Positions 36,714 through 49,300 of a stretch of DNA of 64,000 bases are shown one piece after another. A program made the position numbers and the translations under genes. The DNA comes from Polydactylus sextarius (taxonomy: Eukaryota; Chordata; Actinopteri; Polynemidae). The notes below the pieces were generated by a model. It was not told the DNA's origin. It was given only the letters and a program-made list of their open reading frames with translations, and ran no database searches. Numbering within the stretch: the stretch's first letter is position 1; each line of letters starts with the position of its first letter. Location of the stretch: assembly GCA_016801845.1 (NCBI GenBank), contig CM028914.1:20597272-20661271 (forward strand), in the 5' to 3' direction.

Positions 36714-38547
36714 TTTTTATCTCTACAGTTTTCACTGTACACCACGCAGAAGCTGAACATTTTAATTCATTTTCACTAACTGCCACTCACAATTTCTAAA
36801 ATATTCTATTATATATTATAATGTTATTAGATATTCTAACAGCTCTTTATTTTGCAACCTGAATGTTTTGTACTTTGTCAGGTCACTGCTGCAGAGTTAA
36901 AACTGCTTGGATCCAGTTTGTGTCTGTCTGGATTTAGCTCGGAAAAGCTTTTGTATAAAACTACGTGTCATCTGTTGCTGGTCTCTGAAGCTCTGTTCAT
37001 GTGTGAAACACACATCTCAGCTTCTTATTTAGATTAACACAAACCTGTGTGAAGATCTCAAGGAGGCCTTTACATATAACGTCATTGTTGAAGGTAAAAT
37101 GTTGTGGAAACACAATTATTTAGCTTTTCCATCCATAGGAGAAGAGGTTTTATGTTTGAGACTGGTTTGATGGCTGCGCAGTGTTTCCAGGTGTCCAGTT
37201 GTTCCGGTCTTTCTGGCTGCAAACATTTGAAATAGAAGTTAAATCCAGATGATATATTGGCAAGCAACACTGCCACCTGCAGGCAGACAGCTGCAGAACT
37301 GCCAACATTAAAAAACCATTAACATTACACAGCACAAGTCACATCAACGATCGAGCGGGGTGACACAGACAACTGTGTGAAGTGGAGAGAGACTGAGAAG
37401 TCACTGCAGGATTCATTAGGTCTCATACACTCAATACATGGTCTGATCTAATTAAACAGAACAAATTAGAGAGTGAAGTCTGAGTGAGTAGAACTTCAGA
37501 CACTAGGGGAGGAGGGAAATCACTGTTTTATGCTCAATAATGAATAATGGAAATATAATTGGCTTCCGGGATCTGAGAGAAAGATGTGTATTATAAAGTG
37601 GGGACTTTTTATCTACAATTTGAAGGATTCTTTCTGAGGGAAATACAAAACACAAAGACCTTAAGTCGCATAGTTAATCTAATAATAATAATATATAATG
37701 GGAGAGAGAAATGGAAATTGAACAGCAGTTTGATGAATTTACACGTCTTGATTAATAGTTCATCAAAACGTGTGAAACTAAACATAACACAACAAGCTCA
37801 AAGACCTCAGGGAAGTTTGGTTGGAAAAAATTCATCAGCTACTTCATTACACCTGAAATAAAGAGGAAACAAACACAACAACAACATAACTGGTGGACAC
37901 CTGAACAAAGGTGCAAATCATACCATTTTTGGAAACTAGAATATGCAACATCTAAGGAATTCAAAATGTTTGTTGGAAATACACATTTTGGTTTAGGAAT
38001 ATTTCATTCTATTTGTATTTTAATGATAACAACTGAAAAACTGACTTATTGTTTCTGAGAGAGGGAAGTTGATTTTACTCAGGAGATGGAGAAACGTCTG
38101 ACCTCTGACTTAGTGATGGATGCTGCTTCACCAACTGATTTATAGACATATACTACCTGCTTTGATAATGGATACTTGCTATTGTTAATTTGCATGATAA
38201 GCCTGACCTGACTATAGAAGACACGTCATGATGGCGGGGACTCGGGCTCCGACTCTTGCGTGCATGTGTGCGCTCCGTCTCCACAACCAGCATCAGTCAC
38301 TCATGTCAAACCCGCGGAGGACACTTTGGGGAACAGCCATTTTATTAATCAAATTTGAACTTTGTGTTAGTTTCTCTTTATTTCAGTGCCACCATGGTGA
38401 ACACTCATGTTAAAAATAAAAAGTGACATTTTTTTTTCTTGTTAAAATGTATAATCATAATGAAGACAGTTAATCATAGAAACTAAGCATAGAAACTGAC
38501 ATAATGACCTCACAGCATTTTGGATCAAACTCTTCTCCCTTCAGGCT

Positions 38548-38612
38548 AACTCAAAAAACAAAAACAAAACAAAAAAAAAAAAAACAAAAAACAAAAAACA
38601 AAACAAAACAAA
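38548..38612 (+). repeat. A-rich (AAAAC)n low-complexity stretch
   Basis: Runs of AAAAC/AAAAAC units with a poly-A core. The long open frames here are low-complexity artefacts. Confidence 0.8.
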
Positions 38613-39184
38613 AAGAACAGAAATGGGCCAGGGCAGACAGGAACAAAAACAGCTTCTTACGTATATCCACATTTTTTTTTTTTTTAGATATTTCCCATAG
38701 ACATTATAGGTTTGGTTTGAAGGGGGGATTCTGCTGGATTGTCTCACGTTTTTTTTTCCCTGTAGAGGAGCATCACTGCAATGCAGCAACAGTAAATCTA
38801 CTGAGGACAGTGAGAGCCTTGAAGGCTCTACCTAGTGCACTGAGAGTAGGGGGATCTATCTGGACACACTTGAGTTGGGGTGTTGTGAAGTGCAAACCAT
38901 TAGTTCTCTAAACCCTCCCTGTTCTAGCTAACATCATTTACCACCCTGGCAAACACGCAGTGGTAAACTACACCTGAATACATAGCTGGAGTGTGTCCGG
39001 CCCTGTAAGTATACTCACAACATAGTTATTTTCATCATTACAGTACAGTATAGAGCAAATAGTTTTCATATACTTTTCATATCTTTTTTTCATATTGCAC
39101 CATCAGAGAATGGGACACAGAGAAAGATCAACAGAGACTCCATTTCCTAATTAAAACGAGATATGTGCAAACATGACTAAGGAC

Positions 39185-39190
39185 TTTATT
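39185..39190 (-). terminator. dscam: Candidate dscam polyadenylation signal
   Basis: TTTATT on + (AATAAA on -) lies about 810 nt past the dscam stop. It is the first canonical hexamer I see on that strand. A different or more distal site is possible, since dscam 3' UTRs can be long. Confidence 0.4.
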
Positions 39191-39995
39191 AAACCAAATC
39201 AATTCTTCCCTGTAATATCCACAAATAAAAGTGATTTCTCTTTTTATATATATATTTATAGTAATAAGAATAATAAATCTTCACATTGGATCATTTCATA
39301 AGTGTGACAAAATGCTCGACTGGGCTGTCCAGCCACGATCGTAATCCTCATTGTCTTTTTAATTGGTCAGTCCCCATGCATCCATAGGAAATAGATTTTT
39401 TTTTTTTTTCTTCAAAAAAAGTAACAATTGGAGAGCAGCTGAAAAGTTTGGACCGGTGTCAATTGCTTTCATTCCAAGATTTCTCCCAAGTTTCATTCAG
39501 TGTTTCAGCAGGAATATTCCATAGGAAAAAAATGACTCCAAATCGTCATCTTCCACTCCAGAAAAAAAAGATGTCCGGCTTATGAAAACATTGTAGCAAT
39601 GCTGATAATAGATCATTTGGTAATCAATAATTAATGATCATTAATAGCTGACAACTAACAATTAATAATCACTGATTAATTATAAAGAATTAACAAGAAT
39701 CAAGAATAAATAATGCTCCCTCGTTACTCAATTAGTTTGGCAAAGCTCCAACTGGAGTCGTTTCCGATGAGTGAATTTTTTTTCTCAAGTGAAACAAAAA
39801 AAGAAAAAAGAAAAAATACAAACAAGAGATAAAAGAAAGTTCTAAAATAAATAAAAGGAGATTAGTAAAAGTGACCCCGCCCTTGGAGAGAGGGGACATA
39901 TATACAGAACTGCGTGGTGAAAGTCAGTTTACTGCACTTGAGTGTTAAGTCCAGTGTTAGAGTGAGTTCTAGTCCCGCCCTATGTGCCCCTGCTG
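39191..39995 (-). other. dscam: Probable dscam 3' UTR
   Basis: AT-rich sequence directly after the dscam stop with no open frame of note. The length depends on the uncertain polyadenylation site. Confidence 0.45.
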
Positions 39996-40375
39996 TTATA
40001 CCAGCGTGTAGGACTTTGCGTAGGGGTTGCTGCTCTGTTTGAGATGTCCTCGCGAGTCCAGCAGGGACTCCTGGGAGGTGCTAAGCTTGGCAGCCTGGGC
40101 CAGCTCTGAGCCCTCTCTGTGGGGGAGCGTGGCTGCCGAGCCAGGCTGCCACTGGGCCACTGGGTCCCTGCTGGCCTGAGGGGCCTCTGTGGGCGTTGGG
40201 GGCGCCATGCGAGAGGGCCGCTTCAGAGAGCGACTCTTCTGGGGCTCCAGGCAGGCCTGACCCATGGCGGCTCGCTCCCCACTGGCCGTCCCTCTGGATG
40301 ACCCTGAGCAGGACATGCCCCGGTTCAACAGGAAGTCCATGCGCAGGTATGGAGGAAGGTGAACCAACTCGCCCC
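39996..40375 (-). CDS. dscam: dscam last exon: C-terminus with PDZ ligand
   Basis: The coding part of 380 nt encodes GELVHLPPYLRMDFLLNRG, a variable Ser/Pro-rich middle, and SQESLLDSRGHLKQSSNPYA followed by KSYTLV and TAA. The final Y-T-L-V is a class I PDZ ligand. DSCAM is known to bind MAGI-family scaffolds this way. The acceptor is CCCTGCAG. Confidence 0.95.
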
Positions 40376-43300
40376 CTGCAGGGAGACACAGACATCACAG
40401 TTAAATACAGGACAGAAAACACATTGAGACATTCCTATACATACATCATCTGATCTGAGTCTTAGTTTAGTAACAGTCAAACTCAAATGTAACAGAAGTA
40501 CTTGTCCTGAGTGTCCATGTTTTTACTATTTTCTGACCACTGATGAAGACACATTGTAGCTCTGTGACCTTATGAGAACAACTTTAATAGCCTTTCACTC
40601 TGTCCTGTCACAATTAACACAACTGAAACTACAGTAATTATTACACTGTAAATGTTTGTCTCATAGTGTTTCGTTGAAAACGTCTGCGAAAGACAAAGAA
40701 TGAAGATTTTAATGTGTTCAGTCTAGTGACTGTATTTAAGGTCCCTTTAGTCTCAGTTGCACACTTACACAGTTCAGGAACATTTACACATTCAACAGAG
40801 CAGCTGTAGTTTCCTCCCCTCAACTTTTACGAACCAAGATTTTGTGATGAGTTCTTTCTCATGCATTTTTAATCAGTGCTTTGAAATAATAATTCCTGGA
40901 CGGGCCGATTGTGTTTAACTCAGATTGAATTTTTGATTTAATGGCTCCCCATTTCCTCTCTAAAAGACTTTAGCCAAACTTATCTGAAGCAATTGACTTG
41001 AATACATTTCTGACTGTTAATCTGGATTCAGTGTGAGTATCAGAGTAGAAGTTAATGGCTGGATGTCAATATTAGAAACAAAGTGAAGTTTGGTGGTTAG
41101 TGTTAGCACACTGCTGGGTTTCAGGCACATTGTGGTGCTTGGACAGCGCAGCCTCACCCGGTCTGTGGGCCTTGGGCACGGCCATGTTCATGACCCGGCT
41201 GACGTCCTGAGGCTTGGGCGGGGAAGCAGTGAAGCGGCAGATGCCTGACTCAGACGGTGTGCTAGAGGTCAGGCTGTCGGTGTAGTCATTGGTGCCTGCC
41301 GTCATCTGCTCTGAGGAAGTGTCAGAGATGAAGCATTCGGTGATGGTGAATTTGGCGTGGCGCAGCTGCTCCTCCATCTTGGCGTGCTCGTAGGCTCTGG
41401 CGAGCTCCTCGTAGGTGGAGGAGGCACTTTCTGTTGACACCATACTGCTCCGCGCTCGGTCTGGATGTGCCAGAGTTAGTTGGGGATTAGTGACACGAGT
41501 TAGTGGCAGAATTATTGGCATGGCTTTGTTAAACCTGATACAGGTTCACTGTTAGAGATGAAAAGCAGTGTTACAGTATGATGAAGAAACTGCTGCATAC
41601 CTGTGTCCTGAGATGGGCTGACGCTGTAGCTGTCGCTCTCCTTGTCAACTGAGCCTGCGACTCTGGGCGTGGGCAGCCTCCAGTCAGTGCTGAGAGTGTG
41701 TGAGGAGACAGGGGGGTGTGGGCGGTTCAGGGTCCATTGGCTGGCATAGCGGTTGCGAGCAGCTGGTCCGGCTTTGGCTGTGCGGCGGGCTGTGGGGTCT
41801 GAGATTGAGGGGAAGAATGCTTTGTGTTTATACAGATTACAGGAAGTACGGATCACTGAGGATGATGAAGTGGTCATGGGGATGAAGCCCCTGAATTCAG
41901 AATCAGCTGTCGCGTGTCACCTCATCCTTAAAGCTGAGGAAACACTATGTTGAATACAGGAAGTGATGATAATATCTCTTCCTGAAGTGAATGTAGACTC
42001 AGAGCCTAAAGCTGGATGTTAGGTGGAGGTGGGTCTAATGACAAAAAAAAAGACCACAGAGCTTTCAGATGAGCATGAAGGCTACAGGAGTAAAGCCACA
42101 AACAGTATGTGTGTTGCAGTGAGGACAGTACACTGTGAGAAAAAATGAAACATGGCTGGAAAAACAAATTAGAAAAGCTACTAAGCTACATGTTCATTAT
42201 ATGTGTTATGAAGTTAAAAAAGGAGTCCGTACTGGACTTACTGGTTCCTGGTCTGGCATCGGACACATCTACCAGTGGACCGGTGGCCTGGGACAGGGAC
42301 TGGTAGTGGACAGTATGAGTGACCGTGGATGACTTCTGTTTCTGAGTTTCCCCAAAGTCGTTATCAGTCAGTAACACGGTGGATCTGTCATCTGTGGGAT
42401 GGCAACACAAACATGATCAGGAAATTCACATGCAGATTCACTTCCTGTGAGAATTAACAAAAAAAGAAAGTGTCACTGTGCTCACCAACTGTCTCCATGG
42501 TGTCTCTCTCCTCGATCAGAAGCTGAGCTCTGGGGATGTCGATGTGCATGCGGAGCGTCTGTTGCTGTTTGTTGATTGGCTCTGCTGGACGTGTGTTTTT
42601 ACTGCGGAGCATAAAACATAAACTTGTAGTAGCTGTAATAGTTACAGATGACAGTTCTGAGTTCATACTGAGATGCTTGTTGTCTTACCTCATGAGCATC
42701 TCAGCCAAACTCTTTGCATCTGGAGAACAAACAGTAAACATCATCAGAATAAAATGTGAGAACCGAATCAAACAAACATAGGTGAGGAACATAGTCAGGA
42801 AGTCGCCCTCATATTTACCTCTGAGCCTCTTGAGCCTCTGCTCCCTCCTCCTCCTCCTCAGCACCAGCAACCCGATGAAGATGACAACGATGCCCACCAA
42901 CACACAAGAGATGGTCACCATCATCTTCAGACCTTCCCCACCTCCTGAATCTTCTTCTCTCACATTGGGCGCCTTCACCAGAGGTGCGATGGTGCCTGTG
43001 TAGAGGTCATATGTCATGTGTTATGATAGCTGTTATCATAGTCAAATCACACACAAGCTGCTGCACCATGTTATTATCAGCACTGAGGTAGAAACACTGT
43101 TCTCCCATTCTACCAAATTGTAGAAGCCAGATGATTCCCTAAGCAGATGTCAGAAAAGGTGCTTGGTTTGACACTCATCTCCTTGGGTGCAATATGAGCT
43201 GGCACCGCCAGCACCCTTAATCTCAAAGGATATCATAAGATTGTTTAACTCATGCGGTGGCATTCAGTGGGCTTGTGATGGAGATGTTGTAAGTAACAAA

Positions 43301-46300
43301 CACACAAACTAGAGCCACTGCAGTCGGCATGAAATGTGTTTTTTATTACCCAATTTATCAGAGGAGCCTCAATCGCCTCCAGCTCTGCCATTAAAAGAAA
43401 GAGCGATTCATCCTCTTTGCCTCAAACTACCACTGTTAGCCAGACTCGGTATATTACACTTAGTGAAACTTATCTCCTTCATCACAGCTTCTGCACTTGT
43501 TCAACAGTCAGTGCCAGTCTTCACATTATAATACGTTTGGAGCAGTTGGTGAATCATATGCTGCCTGCCAGCCTCAGTGGGCGGTGACAGATATTTCAGT
43601 GACTCTGTTCTCTAAAAGGTAATGAGTAGAAAACGGAGTGGTCCTGCGCTAGTGTGTGAACTCACTGCCGTCATAGCTGAGCGTCGCAAACTTGACCCTC
43701 TTCTCGGCATAGCCGGCGCTGTTGTAGACCTTCATCTGTAGCTCGTACCAGGTGGCCTCCTGCAGGTCGTACAGGATGTAACTCTTGGTGAGGGAGGTGC
43801 GCTGTGCTGTGGTCCAGGTGGGCGAGTCTACGGGTCGGTACTCCAGGGTGAATGAGGTGATGGGGCATCCGCCATTATTCCAGCCGTTCAGGTTTATCTT
43901 GACACGAGTGGCGTTAATGCTGGTGAAGAGTTCCTGTTCTTTAGAGTACTGAGGTTCTGTGGAGGTAGATGTGTGCTCAGTCAGCACTTCACTTCTACAC
44001 ATACACTTCTACACATACTTCAATAACAGTCACACTGCCACGACTCTAAAAAAAACTCCTACCTTTCCCATGAGTCTTTGCTTCAATGATCTCACTGATG
44101 CGTCCCGGCCCCACTGCATTCTGGGCAGTGAGGGTGAACTTATACCACGTGCCACACTTGAGGTTCTCCAGCCGATAGGAGCGCTCACTGGGACTGATGG
44201 CAAAATTCCCCCACTGCTCACTGTTGTCCTCTGAATACTGCAGAATGTAGCCTGCAGACAAACATCAACAAAACAGTAAAAGAGGATTGAGATTAGAGGG
44301 AAAAAGAAACAAAACTCTGAGAGAAAAAAGTGTGGTGGAGCATCTAACCTCTTATGGAGCTGCCTCCGTTGTCCCCTGGGATCCAGGAGAGCGTTATAGA
44401 GGTGGTGGTTGTCTTGGTTACTGTGAGACGAGGCTGGTCAGGTGGAACTGCAGGAAAGAGAAAACACAAAAAACAGCTCTGCAATGACTTTGATTATGAT
44501 TATTAGGACAAAAATAACATCTTGTCCACAGGTGTAGCATCTGTTTTTTGATGCTTTTTCTTACCTTGAACCTGCAGGTTGAGGACAATCTTGTCAGACC
44601 CGAAGCTGTTGCTGGCCACACAAGTATAGTTCCCAGAATCCTCTGCTTTCACCGTGCGGATAACAAGGCTGCCGTTACCATGGACACTGCGCCGGCTGTC
44701 AATCACAACAGGTGCTGGGGTACCGTTGCTGAAACAAGACATGTTAAGAATTAGCTTCATGTTTTGAGTATCTATTGACACACCTCGTGTGTGTCTGTAG
44801 CTTTAAGGCTGATGGGGACTTACATCTCCTTCAGCCACTTGATGGTTGGAGACGGATCACCCACTGCTTTACAGGGCAGCACGATGTCCCTCATCCAGGG
44901 GGTGGTTACTGTCCTGTTGAAGGTCAGAATCCGAGCCGGAGCTACAAACACACATATACAGCAGATATAAATATGCTGTTTGTTTTTTCTAAATGATTTC
45001 TGTCAGAGTTTTTCAGTTTTTCATGTGTTGTCCTCTCTAAGCCCCAACTTCACTGAGACAGGCCTACAGGCTCAGGAGGACGTCAGTGAGATGGTGCTTC
45101 TTTCTCCATCTGAGCAGTGGAGCAGAGAGGAGAGGACATCCATCACCTACACCTCAGGCAGGATGTGCATGTCCTGCTACAAGCTGTGGGTTCTGACTCC
45201 AGATACCATGGGACCTATCAGCATATGCAATCAGCTTATCAGCTCTCAGCAAGCATGTTGATGCTGACAGGGCCACTGGGTTATTTACATTCAGCTAACG
45301 GCCCCCTGCCTGTCTCCTGATGAAGAGATACTGGGAACGAGATACTTTTTCAGCCATCTACATGGGTGAAGTGAGTTGGGGCAAAGAGGTAAAACAAGGT
45401 AATCCCTGCAGAGAGATGCTGTTCCACTCTGTGATGGTGTCCTGGTGAACTCTAAACTGTCACACAATCTCAGCAGTGACTATCACACGCCACCCACCCT
45501 CAGCCATGGGTTTCACTGTGATGATTTCACTGGCGTTTCCACGGCCGGCGGCGGTGACGGCCACCACCCAGATGCTGTACTGCCGGTTCCGGCTCAGGTT
45601 GGGGATGCGGTAGAAGAAAACATCTGGAGCCGCCTCAAACTCGCTGCTCACCTGGATGAGGGAAAACATTTATGGCTGTTATGTTCTGCTGCATCATTTT
45701 CCATCATCATTTTTTTCCACTTAGTATCAAAGATTTTTCTCTCATTGCCAACAAATCCCATGAAACCACAAGTTCAACAATAAATGTTTCCTGCTAACAG
45801 ATACAGTCTGATCCAGTGTCTAATTTATCTTATTCCTCTGGGCCACAGAGCTCAGATATTGTCTAAAACCACATTAAAACCATTTCAGTGATTTATTGTT
45901 ATATGTTCACTGCTGGTGCAGGTTTCAAGAGTAACCAGCCTAAAAATCAGTGTTTAACCACACTGTGGTAAACTACAGGAGATCAACAAAAACAACATTT
46001 TAATTTTATCTCATGTCTCATAATGTTTGCTCTGTTTTTGGTCTCTACCAGGCCTCAAGGGAAATATGTGGCTCCTTGGCTGCTAAATGCTCAGAGCAGA
46101 CTCAGCAGGTATTTAGAGCATTTTTGGCTTAAAGATAAAAACAGAAAACCAAACCAGTCTTTTAACAAATGTTCACCTGTTTTAAGAGAACACTTTTTGG
46201 TAGCAAATAACCTTGGTGTCAAGAGCCACAGTCAAGGAAATTAGAGAGCAGACCAACATGCTGATGGTTTCTGACTTTTCACTAAATTTTCTGTCAGTAA

Positions 46301-49300
46301 TAAAAATGCAAAACACTTCTGTTGTTTCATTTACAATGTGTTAAGTGTGTTACCGTGGGGTGGGGGTTGGAGCAGAATACGGTGTATTTCCTGATGATGC
46401 CGTTCACTTTGAGAGGAGGAAGCCAAGACACAAACACCACTGAGTTGGATGCAGCAGCTGCTTTCACACCAGCTGGAGGACCAGGAACTGCAAGAAAAAA
46501 TGACTTGATGATTTATTTCCTTTATTAGACAAATATAACTACTCTTTATGGTGCTTTTTATAACTAACATACAGACAAATGTCATTTATTGCAGGACTTT
46601 CTGCTTCATGCAAGATTTCAGTCATCTCATTATTACTACAGGGTTTCATTCATCACTGTGAAATACTCTCGATTTAACCTACAGCAGCTGCTCATACTTA
46701 CACCTCAGTTTGAGATTATCTGTAAAACAGCTTGAATCAAACACAAATGCAATCAAACAGCTGTTCTGGAGACATGACTTTAATTTCCTACCGTCCTCCT
46801 TAGTGCGCGTGTAAATCTGTTCACTGCGGACTCCATCTCCAGCTCTGGTGAAGGCCAACACCTGGATACTGTAGTTGGTGTACTTCTCTAGTCCATCGAG
46901 CTCCAGGGACGGCTTTGAAGTCGTCACGTTCTTGATCTCTCCAAGCTCTGAGAGACAGAAGAATAAGATGAAGTCAAATTAGTGAGGACTCCTCAGGTCA
47001 CAAGCTTTATCCGCTGCCACTCTGTGTTTTGTAATCCAGTGATATGACAAGTTGACACAGGTCCAGACATGTGACTCATATATTTTATAGAAGATCACGT
47101 ACATAGAGGTAGATGTCAGGCCCTGGGGCGTTATAGCACAGCCTTGGATATAATGTCACAGTCAATCACTGAGTTAAACCAACCCTGTGTCTGAGGTCTG
47201 CTGCGGTGGTTGTGACCGACAACCTGCTACCTCAGCTGTTAGGGTTTGAATTATTGATGTCTCACTGTGTCACTGCTCTCTGTCCATATCCCTTCTTCAT
47301 ACTGTTTAAATCTTTTTCCTCCTCCGCCCTGCTGCAGCTCTTCCATCACACTTGGACCAGTGCAGAAAAACATTTTATACATGGTTGTGTGCATACATGC
47401 ATTTGCCTGTAGTTTTGAATATATCACCACGATATGAAAATAATAAAACACTTTAGAACTGAAAGAATTAAATGATGAATTGATTAAATGATAAACAGAA
47501 AATTCTGCAATGATGTCTGTATCAACTTTTGTGATAAATACACAAGTAAAGTATTACATTTGTGAAAAAACTGCCGTTAATGCAAAGAGTTAACACTGAA
47601 TCCAGACCAGCTGACTTCAACACTGACACAACCTGCATCACAGTTCGTTACGAAAGGCTTTTATCGCCCTCTTCTGGACACTGACATTATATTCTCTCCT
47701 GCTGATGAAGAGCACCTCTGGGATGTCATGGTGGTGTAGACACGTTGATGGTTTAATTGCAAAACATTCATTTTATGAAAGCTCATTAAAAGGCAAACTG
47801 TTTAGAGATAACATCAGTGAGGCTTAAATGTGAGCATCCACCCACTGTTACCATGCAAACTAGTCGCAGCTGTCAGGTCCTGAGTCTCATGTTCGACAGG
47901 CAGGACGACATGATGTGACAGTGCAGAGGTCAAAGGTAATCACGCTGTCACAACCAATCGTAGTGACACAAACCCGGCATGTGACAGAGGCGTGCCGCGC
48001 TGTCTCATTTCCACAGGACCACGCACGCAGACTTCTGACCACCAGCACACAGAACCCTTAAATACCAAGAATCCACTTGGGTAAATATTAGTACTCATTA
48101 GGATCACTGGCAGCTCTTATTAGCTTCTTATCTTTGATACTAAAACAAACCATGCTGCGATTTTAACATCTTGCAGATTTTACTGGATAAATCAACACTG
48201 ACCCACATGAAGATTGACCTCAGCCAAGACGTCGACACACACGAGTAAATTTACTGCATTCATGCAATTTATGTTCCAGGTTGATCCAACAGATAAACCA
48301 TGGTAAATCTACCTCAGTAACAACAACAACAACAACAACAATAATAAATAAATATAACAGTAACAGTAATAAAACCATAATAGTAACAAATTAAAGACTG
48401 CTGCTCTGACAGCCAATGTTATTTCACCTCTTTAGGAAGAGTAATCTATTACTTGTTTACTTGTTATTTTCATTTTTTTTTTCTTTGTAACAGTTTCTCT
48501 ACAATGGATTAAACTGATATTTTTTATATCAGTATTTACATCCATATACATGTTGTGTTGATGTGTTGATGTAGATGCAGATGTAGATTCACATCTGCTT
48601 AAGTAGCACGCTAATGTTACTGTTTCATGCAAACACACACAGTCATGTCTTTAATGAATGTACAGGTGTTGGTGCAGGTGTTGGTGTGTACCTCCATCAG
48701 GCAGGTTGGCCCAGTAGATGACCCTGAAGCCAAGCAGGTTTCCATTCAGAGCGTCTTTGGGTGGAGTCAGCCAGGACAGGGAGATGACCTCAGGAGATGT
48801 AGCTGTGGCCTGGACGTTCTCTGGAGGTCGACTGGGCACTGAAGGGGAAGAAACATGGGAAAGACGATGAAATAATTGGAGAACCAATGGAGAATGTAGG
48901 ACTAACAATGTGGCAACACCCTCTGATCTCCACTAGGCTGTGACATATCCTCACAAGTCTCTCCAACATTAAACCATGCTGCCTGCCTCTCAGAGAGCAC
49001 TCAGTTCACTGCTGTGATCATAAACCAAATCATCTGTAATATGGCACATGCTTTCCTATTTTTCTAATCATTTGTACAGAGTAATCCTTCACAACTTCAC
49101 TGTGTCTCACCGTCCTCCAGTGTGGTTGCAGCCACCTCTGTGGACGACGGCCCCGTCCCAGCACTGTTGCTGGCTTGCACCACGACTCCGTACTGGGTGA
49201 ATTTCTTCAGGTTGTCCAACACCAGGCTCTCTGCGTTGTCTCCTGTGGTTTCCACACTGATCACACTGAACTGGTAGTTTCCACCTGAGCTATACTCTCT

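Larger units (their letters stand above)
34912..39184. other. Intergenic region between convergent pcp4 and dscam
   Basis: No gene seen. It holds Tc1-like copy 2 (36038-36713) and an A-rich low-complexity stretch with (AAAAC)n-like units (38548-38612). A small CpG-containing patch lies near 38225-38330. Confidence 0.6.

Noticed and set aside
38504..38911. 135-codon open frame on + between pcp4 and dscam
   Set aside because: The first part is the (AAAAC)n stretch translated as Lys/Thr/Gln; the rest shows no family features.
42602..42688. 87-nt dscam intron, multiple of three
   Set aside because: The dscam frame reaches TAA at the first intronic codon.
44448..44564. 117-nt dscam intron, also a multiple of three
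   Set aside because: Reading through from the Ig10 exon meets an in-frame TAA, so retention would truncate the protein; unlike the 99-nt intron it is not open.
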